Positions 22,597 through 31,356 of a stretch of 64,000 bases of DNA are shown one piece after another. The translations under genes and the position numbers were made by a program. Position 1 is the stretch's first letter. Every line of letters starts with the position of its first letter. Source of the DNA: CBFDBF01 sp050291465 (GTDB lineage Bacteria; Pseudomonadota; Gammaproteobacteria; Chromatiales; Chromatiaceae); contig JBNKJV010000005.1 of NCBI GenBank assembly GCA_050291465.1, positions 62,001-126,000 on the forward strand, given 5' to 3'. The notes below the pieces were generated by a model. It was not told the origin of the DNA. It ran no database searches and saw nothing but the letters and a program-made list of their open reading frames with translations.

Positions 22597-24395
22597 TTCA
22601 GCAAGCCTTGCAGGCTTGTACCTCTCAACAGATGGGTCAGAAGGTGTTCTCCTGGGATTTCGCCGTTGTACATGGTTTCGCTTGCCTTGATGATTACACG
22701 CACATCGTCCTTTGAAGGGTAAATATCCGGTGGGGTTTTGTCTGTTATGCCAAGTAACTTATAAACAGCCATAATTGCCGAGCGGACCGAATATTCAACG
22801 GTGAATACACAATCATCAGGGATCTCGGCGAACTGCCCCAAAAACGCAAGATTTTTGCTTCCTTCAGGAATAACTTCCGGTCGGTCACCTTTGACGCGTG
22901 GTAAAAATTGGCTGGTGATATATGGCATCATGCAAGGGATAACCTTGGCCGTCTGAAGAATAGCGGGGATCTGGTCTTTGGCTCCCAGATGGTAGAGTAG
23001 TTCTGAAAGCAGTTCTTCACCGGTACAATCGCTCATCTTCTTTTTCACGAAGTCACCGGTATTGTCTGGAAACAAGCCGTAGGCCCAGATAGCCAGTACG
23101 TTTTTGTCCGGGTCATCCTTGTGCTGTTTTGGTTGGTAGTCACCGACGGGCTGACTTCTGTATTGCGGTTGCCTGTTGCAGGTTACACTCATGAGCCAGC
23201 TGGAGTCTTTGATCGTCATGATGCCGCCGGTCACGGCTTTGTGGGAATAGGGATCTACACCGGTAAATTCTTTTAGCAAATCCGCAATCGGCGAGTCTGT
23301 CGCGGTAATGGTGAAAGAGATGAACTTACTTTTGTCTATGTCTGAGCAAAAAACCTCAGGCCTTCCAAAAGCAGGATCCTTTGCAGCAATATTTTTCCAC
23401 AGTTGCCAGCAGGCACCAGGCTCCCGATTAAGAATTGCGGGTTCATTGTTGTTGCCTGTGGCGGAATTCTCCACCATCGAGCCGTTGGTAACGAACACCA
23501 GATCGTCAGCTGTTGTGGCAATTGTTTCGCTGGTCTCTGCGGAGCCACGCAGCAGATGGATGGCGGTCACGGTCTTTTCACCGTTGACGATCTCGATGTC
23601 CAGATCAGTGACCTGGGTTTTCGTATCAAAGTTAACGCCCTTACCCTTAAGCCAGATTAGCAGCGGCAAGACCATGGATTCGTATTGGTTGTAGGTGGTG
23701 AACAGAATATGTTCCAGCCTGCTCATGGTCGGCAACAGGTGCATGAAACGCAGCATATAGCGCCGCATCTCGACTACCGAGTGCCATGTCTCCATGGCAA
23801 ACATCGACGTCCAGAAATACCACATACGGGTTTCAAAATAAGAGTCTGAAAAAAACTCTTCCACGGTTGTCGCCCCCAGTTCTTCTTCAGTCTTCAGGGT
23901 CAACTTTGTCAGTTCCAACACGTGGATCAGGGAGAGTCCTAACGAAGGATCTCTATCCGGCTCGCCACAGTTGCTCATCAAACGGCATTTGGAGGAATTA
24001 GGATCCCATTGATTGATATCACGAATCCGCTTTAAAACTGTACGCTCCGGGTCGGAAACAAGTTCCGGTTCCGGGCTGGTGAATGGTGCATCAGGATCTT
24101 TACGCTTCAGGTCAGGAATAAACGAAAACAGGTTCCAGGTGCACTCATAGTGAGCCTCCATCTCCCTGCCGCCGCGCATAAGGTAGCCGTCGATGGCATT
24201 GCCGCTACCATCCAAACAACCACCGTCTATATCGGTCTGTTCCAAGATCGTGATCTTTTCGCCGGCCATATGGCCGTCTCTTATTAAGTATGCTGCCGCC
24301 GCCAGCGATGCAATACCGCCACCTATAAGATAGGCGCTCTTTTTCTCGATCCCCTCTTTTCGAGATGCAACAACATTGTTGTAATTACCGATCAC
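22593..24395 (-). CDS. ohyA: Oleate hydratase
   Basis: 600-residue FAD-dependent hydratase (formerly myosin-cross-reactive antigen) that adds water to the cis-9 double bond of free oleic acid to give 10-hydroxystearate. The N-terminus has the nucleotide-binding loop YLIGGGIASLAAAAYLIRDG; DGGCLDGSGNAIDGYLMRGG and the following REME carry the FAD-proximal loop and the catalytic-Glu region. Length is normal. I place the start at GTG 24395, which has GGAGGGG seven bases upstream; an upstream ATG in the same frame would put that ribosome site inside the gene. Cytoplasmic. Coupled to the patatin lipase downstream. Possible role: detoxifying unsaturated fatty acids or making hydroxy-fatty-acid signals. 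Confidence 0.93.
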   Translation of the reverse strand: MIGNYNNVVASRKEGIEKKSAYLIGGGIASLAAAAYLIRDGHMAGEKITILEQTDIDGGCLDGSGNAIDGYLMRGGREMEAHYECTWNLFSFIPDLKRKDPDAPFTSPEPELVSDPERTVLKRIRDINQWDPNSSKCRLMSNCGEPDRDPSLGLSLIHVLELTKLTLKTEEELGATTVEEFFSDSYFETRMWYFWTSMFAMETWHSVVEMRRYMLRFMHLLPTMSRLEHILFTTYNQYESMVLPLLIWLKGKGVNFDTKTQVTDLDIEIVNGEKTVTAIHLLRGSAETSETIATTADDLVFVTNGSMVENSATGNNNEPAILNREPGACWQLWKNIAAKDPAFGRPEVFCSDIDKSKFISFTITATDSPIADLLKEFTGVDPYSHKAVTGGIMTIKDSSWLMSVTCNRQPQYRSQPVGDYQPKQHKDDPDKNVLAIWAYGLFPDNTGDFVKKKMSDCTGEELLSELLYHLGAKDQIPAILQTAKVIPCMMPYITSQFLPRVKGDRPEVIPEGSKNLAFLGQFAEIPDDCVFTVEYSVRSAIMAVYKLLGITDKTPPDIYPSKDDVRVIIKASETMYNGEIPGEHLLTHLLRGTSLQGLLK

Positions 24396-24675
24396 GGTGA
24401 ATCCCCTCCATAAAATTAGGATTGTCAATCTGTCGTAATATCGTCACTATTCAAATTATCTTTATGCGATTTTTTCATCTTTGGGCTAGACTGATTCAGT
24501 AGAAACGGCAAGTATTAGTCTGGGAATAAAAGGAATAATAAGAGCTATATCATCAAGAAACAGCTCGTTGCGTATCTCTTTACGGAATCTCTAGAGGTTG
24601 TTATAGATTCAGGTGTCTATACAAAAAATGCTATTATCGCTTGAACGTTGAAAATAATAAGAGGCTCCTCAATAG

Positions 24676-25665
24676 ATGGATGATTTGAACTCACGGCATC
24701 AAACTGAATTTCATCTAAAATCCACATTCTGGCTTTCTGTTACCGCCGCAACCCTGATATTGCCTTTTTCTTTTTTTCACCTGACTCATGAACACGTGGG
24801 AATCGGTATAGGCGCCGTTATTACCTCGTTGAGTCTTTACTCGGTTGCCTGGCTCTGTCATAGGAAAACATATAAAACCATCTATACGTTTGTCTGGCTG
24901 ACCCCTTTTACGACTCTGTTTGTAGCCTATCTAACAAATTTGCTTGGAATAACCGGTACCTATTGGTGTTATTCAACATTAATTTTATATTACTTTATGA
25001 TGTCAGAGCGTCAGGCATGGATGTCAAATATTATATTTGCCCTCGTTAATGTTCCATTGGTGTGGCACCTTTTTGAGACACACGAAGCCATCAGATTCTC
25101 CGTAACATTCTTCTTGGTCAGTGCATATTCGGCAATTTTTCTTCATATCGTAGCCAGGCAGTATAGCGAACTGCAAAAAATGGCGATTACTGACAAGCTA
25201 ACCAATCTATACAATAGAACACTACTTAGTGACTCTCTGGAACAGGCGATACATCAAGCTAATAGAACAAATACTCCATTCACGCTAATCATCATGGACG
25301 TTGATCATTTCAAAAAGATTAATGATGAACTAGGTCATGATATTGGCGATCACGTCCTCGTGCAGCTGGGAGCATTCTTAAAGGACTTTCTTCGAGACAG
25401 TGACAAATTATTCAGAATCGGCGGAGAAGAATTTTTGATTCTGCTCTACAATACCGATGAAGCCAATAGCGTTGGTATAGCAGAAAAAATACGAAAGGGA
25501 ATTGAAAATCTTTCGTTACTACCCGATCGTACGGTAACGGTCAGTATTGGTGTGGCCAGCCTGAATTCAGTCAGAGACTGGAAGCAGTGGATGAAGACCT
25601 GCGACATGAGTCTATATGAAGCCAAGAATAGCGGTCGCAACAGGGTGGTTGTTTGTAAAGGATAG
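24676..25665 (+). CDS. Membrane-bound GGDEF diguanylate cyclase
   Basis: 329 residues. Five to six hydrophobic helices fill residues 18-160, then a GGDEF domain at about 168-328. The catalytic signature GGEEF is at 249-253, the inhibitory I-site RDSD at 240-243 with the standard five-residue spacing, and the substrate-binding motif DKLTNLYNR at 173-181. It should make c-di-GMP with product inhibition. The membrane part is not a named sensor domain that I recognise. Monocistronic, starting at ATG 24676; a stem-loop follows at 25696-25713. Confidence 0.93.
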   Translation: MDDLNSRHQTEFHLKSTFWLSVTAATLILPFSFFHLTHEHVGIGIGAVITSLSLYSVAWLCHRKTYKTIYTFVWLTPFTTLFVAYLTNLLGITGTYWCYSTLILYYFMMSERQAWMSNIIFALVNVPLVWHLFETHEAIRFSVTFFLVSAYSAIFLHIVARQYSELQKMAITDKLTNLYNRTLLSDSLEQAIHQANRTNTPFTLIIMDVDHFKKINDELGHDIGDHVLVQLGAFLKDFLRDSDKLFRIGGEEFLILLYNTDEANSVGIAEKIRKGIENLSLLPDRTVTVSIGVASLNSVRDWKQWMKTCDMSLYEAKNSGRNRVVVCKG

Positions 25666-25695
25666 GGGGAATATGCGCGCATTCAATGTGCGCCG

Positions 25696-25713
25696 CATTA
25701 TGCTCGCATAATG
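25696..25713 (+). terminator. Stem-loop after the GGDEF gene
   Basis: CATTATG, loop CTCG, CATAATG. No strong T-tract follows, so termination by this element is uncertain. Confidence 0.35.
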
Positions 25714-25719
25714 AGCGCA

Positions 25720-25935
25720 ACATATAGCCGTTCAAATTACTCCACATTATACACGCTGTTATGACAGTACCGTTTCTCTACCAGTCATCGGTGTGGGAAA
25801 GCTCTGGGTGTAGCCTGGGAGTTTTAGAGCAATAGATACAATGGTGGAGTAAGAGTCTGCTTCGGGCACGAAGGTTGCCGAATTTAAGATGTAGCCAGAT
25901 AGAATGGAGACTGAAATTTATTTGAACGTTAGATG
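25720..25935. repeat. Long imperfect inverted repeat, attC-like ends
   Basis: The left arm CATATAGCCGTTCAAAT near 25720-25736 is mirrored by ATTTGAACGTTAGATG at 25920-25935. Further in, TTACTCCAC is mirrored by GTGGAGTAA. The outer boundaries GCGCAAC and GTTAGAT resemble integron core sites (RYYYAAC and GTTRRRY). At 215 bases it is longer than a normal attC. It is immediately followed by a small gene. Confidence 0.35.
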
Positions 25936-25943
25936 ATAATGAA

Positions 25944-26321
25944 ATGGATACCAGATTATTTATAGTCGTACTCTTGCTAATCGCCGCAATGGGGGCATGG
26001 TCTCCTTGGTTCTTTTCTAAGCGCAAACTTGATGTCCTGTTAAATATAGGTTGTGTTCTATCTGTCCTTTTTTTAGTGATATCTATTCTCGTTTTGTATC
26101 CATATATCGAGAGTGGCTACAGAGATGATGACTGGTCTGTCTTGGTATATTTTATCTTTGGCATTCCATTGAACTGGTTCGGTTTTGTATGGGGATCATC
26201 ATCGCTAATAATTTATTTCTCTAGGATACATCGAGCCAAATCTATTGGCATATCATCATTGCTTGCAGTTTTGCACTTAATCGTGTTGTTAATCTACATT
26301 ATGGGTAGAACAAGTTCATGA
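25944..26321 (+). CDS. Small membrane protein, unknown
   Basis: 125 residues with three to four hydrophobic helices (MDTRLFIVVLLLIAAMGAWS, then CVLSVLFLVISILVLYPYI, FGIPLNWFGFVWGSSSLII and SSLLAVLHLIVLLIYIM). No catalytic motif and no named family recognised. AT-rich coding sequence. It lies between two attC-like inverted repeats, as a gene cassette would. Ribosome site is weak. Confidence 0.55.
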   Translation: MDTRLFIVVLLLIAAMGAWSPWFFSKRKLDVLLNIGCVLSVLFLVISILVLYPYIESGYRDDDWSVLVYFIFGIPLNWFGFVWGSSSLIIYFSRIHRAKSIGISSLLAVLHLIVLLIYIMGRTSS

Positions 26322-26380
26322 CTTGTTCTAATGGAGTTATGAGGTAGTCAGATTTCCTATCAAAAACGTCTGTTAAGGGC

Positions 26381-26398
26381 GCATAACGGTAGTTATGC
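26381..26398. repeat. Perfect inverted repeat GCATAAC / GTTATGC
   Basis: GCATAAC, GGTA, GTTATGC. The arms resemble integron R-box core sequences but are too close for a full attC. It follows the small membrane protein gene by about 60 bases. Confidence 0.4.
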
Positions 26399-26412
26399 CG
26401 CGGCACCCGTTT

Positions 26413-26429
26413 GGCGGGCATAGCCCGCC
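26413..26429. terminator. GC-rich hairpin between convergent genes
   Basis: GGCGGGC, ATA, GCCCGCC. It lies just after the 3' end of the TrpD2-like gene (minus strand) and has no T-tract. Confidence 0.35.
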
Positions 26430-26455
26430 CTACGACGTAAGTGTCTGAGGAGTGC

Positions 26456-27496
26456 TTACTGGCCGCGTAGTTGATTGAGTTTTTCCATTGCGGAGCCGGA
26501 GCTTATGGCTTCCCGTGCCGTTGCGATACCCGCATCGATGGTGTCCGCGCCGCCTCCCAGGTGGATACGTATTCCGGCATTGAACAGGATGGCGTCCAGG
26601 TGGGTGTCGTCCTTTCCGGCCAGGGCCGCTTCCGCCCGGGCCGCCGCTTCCGCGGGTTCCTCGCAGGGATGGTGCGGTTTCTCCTTAAGCCCGAAGTCGG
26701 TGGGCGCCAGGGTATACTTTTCGATCTTTCCGTCGCGGTATTCGGCAACCGGTGTCGGTGCCAGCGGCAGCTCATCTCCGCCATCCAGTCCTTGCACCAC
26801 CATCACCCGTTCCTGGCCCCGTTCTCCGGCCGCGGTGGCGAAGCGTTCCAGGAAGGATTCGTGGGCCGCGCCGATAAGAGAGTGTTTGGCACCGGCGGGG
26901 TTGAGCATGACTTCGCAGGCGTGCAGGAAGGATCGATAGAACAGGGTCTGCCGATAGGGTTTCAGGCGTTCCACACCGTGCAGGTAACGGGAGGCGTGCA
27001 GGTGGCCGAGGCCCTTCTGCTCAATATCCTTCTCCACAGCCCCGGGCTCCCTGGCGGCGGCGATGCCCATGGCCTCCAGTACGCGGGCGTTGGTTACGCC
27101 GTCCTTCGGCGGCAGGCCGGTGTTGGAGTGCAGGACGACCGGTATCCCGGCCGCGGCTGTGACGATGGCGGCGGGGACGCTCAGGTTCAATGCGTTCTTG
27201 CGGCCGTCGTAGGGGCCGTTGCAGTTCAGGAGATTCTCCACATCGGGGCTGATCAGGGTGGCCGCGGCCTCCATGGCATCGAGATAGCCTTTCATTTCCT
27301 CCACCCTGGAGCCTTTGAAGCGCGTGGCCGTGAGAAAGGCCCCGATCTGTACCGGATGGGCTTCGGCTGAAAACAGAAAGGTCAATGCCTCACGCGCCTC
27401 CTCGCGGGTCATGTCCTTGGCGCCGTGGCGGCCTTTGGCGGTGGCGATCAGTCGGCTGCGGAACTTTTGTCCGGCTTCACTGGAGAAATCCTGCAT
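26456..27496 (-). CDS. TrpD2/YbiB-like phosphoribosyltransferase-fold protein
   Basis: 346 residues in the anthranilate phosphoribosyltransferase superfamily, TrpD2 branch. Visible features are the helical N-domain (DMTREEAREALTFLFSAEA), the nucleophile-loop equivalent NCNGPYDGRKNALNLSVPA, in place of the TrpD GTGGD motif, and VVLHSNTGLPPKDGVTNARV. YbiB of E. coli binds nucleic acid and has no known TrpD activity, so an enzymatic role is uncertain. Start ATG 27496 is chosen because the family N-terminus (MQDFSSEAGQKFRSRL) begins here. No other tryptophan gene is nearby. It follows the diiron-protein gene by 29 bases and is likely cotranscribed with it. Confidence 0.85.
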   Translation of the reverse strand: MQDFSSEAGQKFRSRLIATAKGRHGAKDMTREEAREALTFLFSAEAHPVQIGAFLTATRFKGSRVEEMKGYLDAMEAAATLISPDVENLLNCNGPYDGRKNALNLSVPAAIVTAAAGIPVVLHSNTGLPPKDGVTNARVLEAMGIAAAREPGAVEKDIEQKGLGHLHASRYLHGVERLKPYRQTLFYRSFLHACEVMLNPAGAKHSLIGAAHESFLERFATAAGERGQERVMVVQGLDGGDELPLAPTPVAEYRDGKIEKYTLAPTDFGLKEKPHHPCEEPAEAAARAEAALAGKDDTHLDAILFNAGIRIHLGGGADTIDAGIATAREAISSGSAMEKLNQLRGQ

Positions 27497-27525
27497 GAAT
27501 ATGTGTTCTCTATATTGATGGGTTA

Positions 27526-28824
27526 TTAGTCGGAAAAAACAAAAGGCAGGTCGGTGCTGCGTTGATATTCGTTGCCACCCACCACCCGTTCCGGCGCGAT
27601 CTTTCCACGCGCCTCGATCAGGGCATCGGCGATGCGCCGGTCCCCTATGTGGTAACGGGGATCCAGCTCGATGCCGTCGATGTTGGGGCATGCCTCATCA
27701 AAGATGTGGCGATAGAGATCGCTCATCATGCCGTAGCGGCTGGACATGAGGGTGTTGGTGGCCTGCTTGATCTGCGTTATGGCGTTGTTCTCATGATTGA
27801 AGAAACTGGTAATCAGCATCACCGAGATGGCATGCAACACGTCGTATTTCACATGGGCGATGAGCACGATCAGGTGCTTCTGGGTCAGCGGTACGTTGTT
27901 TTTCCAGCTCCAGCGGATTATGCCGCCGAGTAGAAGACTGAAGAACTCCGGGACACCCCACTCCATACCCAGGCCCACGGACGCCAGTGACTCTACCTCG
28001 GAGAACGCGGGATGATCGGAAAGCAGCCGTTGGGTCAGTACGTTGTCCGCCACCCCCGGCAACATGGGGATGTCCTGTTGTTCGAACGGGATACCGAGGC
28101 CGTCAAACATATAGCGGTACATGCCGATATGGGTGGTTGAGTTAAGCACCCCATACATGTCCGGGTAGTCCTCTATGGTATGGGTGGCCACACCGTATTC
28201 ATCGGCCAGCAGTTGCGCCAGAACGATCTGCGCCAGTTCCGATACCCGCTCGTTGAGGCAGCCGTAGGGCAGAGAGATGAGGCCGGAAAAGCGTCCCAAG
28301 GCGAGGGCCACGCACTGGCGGGTATTCTTGATCTGGTTGAAGTACTGCTTGGCGAACACCTCCAGCTGCGCCTGATCGAAATCACCCCGGAATATTCTGA
28401 GGAAGAAGGGGTGAACCCAGACCGGGTGCTCCATGACATGGTTATGCAGCTCCAGAAACAGCTCCCGCAGGGCCCCGGAACGGAACAGATCCAGCTCGTT
28501 GAAACGGTTTCCCTGCTCCTTTTCAGCGATGTCGTGGAGTCTTCCCAGAAACTGGTTAAGCGGATTTCCGGGGTTCTCCAGTTGATCAATGAGCTCGGAG
28601 AAATCCTTTTGCTGGCTCACCTTGAATCGTTTTAACAGCTCTTCGGGATCCAGGGTGAGGAGATCCGGAAAGGGGTGTACGCCGTCCAGCAGGCGCGGCG
28701 AGCCGTCCGGGGTTACGGTAAGGAGGTCGGAGAACTGCCGGCCGTTGCTGGAGGTCGATTCTGGTCCGTTCATGATGCCGCCGATAGATGGTTGTCGGGA
28801 GATAAAGGGGGATTCTGCATGCAC
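27526..28824 (-). CDS. Heme-oxygenase-like diiron oxidase/oxygenase family protein
   Basis: 432 residues (or 415 from the alternative ATG 28773) of the iron-containing redox enzyme / TENA-PqqC-like superfamily. The helical core holds plausible metal ligands: Glu209 and His215 in LLADEYGVATHTIEDY, Glu288/Glu293 in LGMEWGVPEFF, and His324, Asp328 and His331 in IAHVKYDVLHAIS. Relatives include the N-oxygenase SznF and the decarboxylase UndA, which use O2 at a diiron site. The first 90 residues are an extra N-terminal extension. It is paired with a TrpD2-like gene and divergent from oxyR. Substrate unknown. Confidence 0.78.
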   Translation of the reverse strand: MHAESPFISRQPSIGGIMNGPESTSSNGRQFSDLLTVTPDGSPRLLDGVHPFPDLLTLDPEELLKRFKVSQQKDFSELIDQLENPGNPLNQFLGRLHDIAEKEQGNRFNELDLFRSGALRELFLELHNHVMEHPVWVHPFFLRIFRGDFDQAQLEVFAKQYFNQIKNTRQCVALALGRFSGLISLPYGCLNERVSELAQIVLAQLLADEYGVATHTIEDYPDMYGVLNSTTHIGMYRYMFDGLGIPFEQQDIPMLPGVADNVLTQRLLSDHPAFSEVESLASVGLGMEWGVPEFFSLLLGGIIRWSWKNNVPLTQKHLIVLIAHVKYDVLHAISVMLITSFFNHENNAITQIKQATNTLMSSRYGMMSDLYRHIFDEACPNIDGIELDPRYHIGDRRIADALIEARGKIAPERVVGGNEYQRSTDLPFVFSD

Positions 28825-28870
28825 CCGCGGCCGGTTTCAATGACGGTGAGCAATGCCCCTGTAAGGCTTA

Positions 28871-28960
28871 GCCGCAAATGAACGCAAATTACCGCCAATC
28901 TACGCCAATTGTTGGAATGCTCTACCTAAGCCATTTGCGGTGATTGGCGTTATTCGCGGC
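28871..28960. repeat. Helically phased 10-bp repeats in a large inverted repeat
   Basis: Four tandem 10-bp units (GCCGCAAATG, AACGCAAATT, ACCGCCAATC, TACGCCAATT) occupy 28871-28910. Three units of the same kind (GCCGCGAATA, ACGCCAATCA, CCGCAAATGG) lie inverted at 28931-28960. The block fills the divergent promoter region between the diiron-protein gene and oxyR. Confidence 0.7.
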
Positions 28961-29085
28961 TCATATCCCTTTAAGCCGGCACCGTTCGGTTTTCCCTTGT
29001 ATAAAAGTGGTATCGCCACCCATTCTATTTATAGTGGAAACCGCTAATATATAATCGATAAATAGGCATTGACGATAACTCGTAT

Positions 29086-30009
29086 ATGAACCTGCGTGAC
29101 CTGAAATACATCATAGCGGTGGCGGAGACCCGTCATTTCGGCCGGGCCGCCGGACGTTGTTTCGTCAGTCAGCCCACCCTCAGCGGGCAGATCAAAAAGC
29201 TGGAAGAAGAGCTGGGTGTAACCATCTTCGAGCGCACCAAACGTTCGGTGGAGATGACCCCTATCGGCGAGGAGATCGTCGAGCTCGCCCGCGGCATGAT
29301 GGAACAGGCGGATGCCATCGAACAACTGGCCAAGGCGCACCAAGACCCCCTTTCCGGCCCCCTGCGTGTCGGCGTTATCCCGACCCTGAGTCCCTATCTG
29401 ATTCCGTTTATCGTGGCGCCGCTAAAGAGGCGTTACCCGCAGCTCAAACTGGTGCTCACGGAGGAGATAACGGATCGGCTGCTGCAGCGCCTGCATAATC
29501 ACGACATCGATCTGGCCCTCATTGCGACGGCGGTGGAGGAGCCGGATCTCGAGGCCATACCCTTGTTTGATGAGCCTTTCTGGCTGGCCCATCCGCGCAA
29601 GCACCCCCTGGCCGAAAAAAAGGCCATCGGACACCGGGACCTGGAGCGGCTGGATCTACTGCTGTTGTCGGACGGGCACTGTCTGGCGCAACAGATGATG
29701 GATGTCTGCAAGCTGATGGAACGACCGCGACAGGGGGAGATGGGGGATCTCCAGGCAAGCAGCCTGGAAACCCTGCTGCAGCTGGTGGCCGCGGGGCTCG
29801 GTTGCACCCTGGTTCCAGCGCTGGCGACCCGGGGCCCGCTGGTGAAGGAGAGCGGTGTCAGGGTTCGCGAGCTGGGGCTGGCCGACACCTATCGGCGTAT
29901 TTCCCTCGCCTTCCGGCGTAGTTTCCCCCGACGGCCGGCCCTGGAGGCCTTCGCGGATGTTGTTCAGGAACACCTGCCGGATAATGTGAAAGTGCTGGCA
30001 AGATCCTGA
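29086..30009 (+). CDS. oxyR: Peroxide sensor OxyR (LysR family)
   Basis: 307-residue LysR-type activator. N-terminal helix-turn-helix at residues 1-60 (TRHFGRAAGRCFVSQPTLSG). The redox-active cysteines are Cys199 and Cys208 in DGHCLAQQMMDVCKL, with the same numbering and spacing as E. coli OxyR, so H2O2-dependent disulfide activation is expected. Likely targets include katG downstream (a candidate site is at 31357-31393) and perhaps bacterioferritin. Start ATG 29086 matches the family N-terminus MNLRDLKYIIAVAE. Cytoplasmic. Confidence 0.95.
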   Translation: MNLRDLKYIIAVAETRHFGRAAGRCFVSQPTLSGQIKKLEEELGVTIFERTKRSVEMTPIGEEIVELARGMMEQADAIEQLAKAHQDPLSGPLRVGVIPTLSPYLIPFIVAPLKRRYPQLKLVLTEEITDRLLQRLHNHDIDLALIATAVEEPDLEAIPLFDEPFWLAHPRKHPLAEKKAIGHRDLERLDLLLLSDGHCLAQQMMDVCKLMERPRQGEMGDLQASSLETLLQLVAAGLGCTLVPALATRGPLVKESGVRVRELGLADTYRRISLAFRRSFPRRPALEAFADVVQEHLPDNVKVLARS

Positions 30010-30127
30010 TATCAGACGTTGAACAATCGGCCCGATCTGTGATATCTCAATAGCTCGCAATCGCCGCTATGGGGGCGATAAAGAACGGAAGTACTGCCTG
30101 CAAACAACCTCAGTTTGTCGCGCTGAT

Positions 30128-31291
30128 ATGCAACAGGTCTCGGAACAGCCAAGGGAAGGTGTTCTTGAACCACCGCGGGTTCTGCAGGAACTCGTGGAGG
30201 AGGTCGGGGTACGGTTCAACGGCAACGCCCCCTGGGACATCCGGGTACATGACCCGCAACTCTACAACCGCATATTAAGAAAAGGTTCGTTGGGCTTCGG
30301 CGAAGCCTATATGGAAGGGCTATGGGATTGCCCCGCACTGGACGAGCTTTTTACCCGACTGCTCAGTCTGAACATCGAACAAAAACTGCGTAATCGGAAA
30401 TGGGCGCGCCTGTTGGGAACGCTCATTCATCAAAGGTTATTCAACCTGCAATCCAGTTCGCGCGCCTATCAGGTGGGAGAGCGGCATTACGATATCGGGA
30501 ATGATGTCTTCGAAGCCATGCTTGATTCCAGTATGAGTTACTCCTGCGGGTATTGGCACAATGCCGATACCCTGGAGCAGGCCCAATGGAACAAACTGGA
30601 AATGGTCTGCCGCAAGTTGGAATTGAAACCCGGTGAGAGGTTGTTGGATATAGGTTGCGGTTGGGGAGGACTGGCCCACCACGCGGCGAAATATTACGAC
30701 GTGGAGGTCGAGGCCGTCACCATATCTAAAGAACAGCGGAAATTTGCGCAGGAACGCTGCGCCGGTTTGCCGGTAACCATCAATCTGAAAGATTATCGGG
30801 AACTTTCCGGAAGCTTCGACAAGGCGGTATCAATAGGTATGTTCGAACACGTCGGGCCGAAGAACTACGCCGCCTATTTCGATATCATTCTGCGGGTGCT
30901 CAAGGAAAAGGGGCTGTTTCTGCTGCATACCATCGGTATCTACAAAACCATCAGGAGTACCGATGCCTGGATTAACAAATACATTTTCCCCAACGGAAAA
31001 CTGCCCTCCGCCAAAGAGATCAGCTCGGCATTAAACGGCCGTTTTCTGATCGAGGACTGGCATAACTTCGGTCAGGACTATGATCGCACCTTGATGGCCT
31101 GGTGGGAGCGCTTCAACCGGGCCTGGCCCGGTCTTGCGGAAAAATACGATGAGCGTTTCTACCGCATGTGGCGATACTATCTGGCATGTTGTGCCGGTCT
31201 GTTTCGCTCGCGTCAGGGGCAGCTTTGGCAGTTGGTGTTGAGTAAACGTTCCCGCTCCCAGACCTACCGTTCGTTTCGTCTGAATCCATAG
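30128..31291 (+). CDS. cfa: Cyclopropane-fatty-acyl-phospholipid synthase
   Basis: 387-residue SAM-dependent enzyme that adds a methylene bridge to unsaturated acyl chains of membrane phospholipids. SAM-binding motif I is LLDIGCGWGGLAHHAA. Family signatures are YDIGNDVFEAMLDSSMSYSCGYW, AVTISKEQRKFAQERC and SIGMFEHVGPKNY. The N-terminal 80-residue lipid-binding part with GFGEAYMEGLWDC is complete. ATG 30128 begins the conserved protein, though the ribosome site is poor. It follows oxyR by about 120 bases and fits a stress-response neighbourhood. Peripheral membrane location. Confidence 0.94.
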   Translation: MQQVSEQPREGVLEPPRVLQELVEEVGVRFNGNAPWDIRVHDPQLYNRILRKGSLGFGEAYMEGLWDCPALDELFTRLLSLNIEQKLRNRKWARLLGTLIHQRLFNLQSSSRAYQVGERHYDIGNDVFEAMLDSSMSYSCGYWHNADTLEQAQWNKLEMVCRKLELKPGERLLDIGCGWGGLAHHAAKYYDVEVEAVTISKEQRKFAQERCAGLPVTINLKDYRELSGSFDKAVSIGMFEHVGPKNYAAYFDIILRVLKEKGLFLLHTIGIYKTIRSTDAWINKYIFPNGKLPSAKEISSALNGRFLIEDWHNFGQDYDRTLMAWWERFNRAWPGLAEKYDERFYRMWRYYLACCAGLFRSRQGQLWQLVLSKRSRSQTYRSFRLNP

Positions 31292-31356
31292 TGCGGCGAA
31301 AAAAATACGGGGCCCGCCAGGGGCAACGGCGGGGAGGATGCCGGAATAAGGTATAA

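Noticed and set aside
28871..28960. CRISPR-like array
   Set aside because: Units are 10 bp, contiguous, without spacers, and form an inverted repeat.
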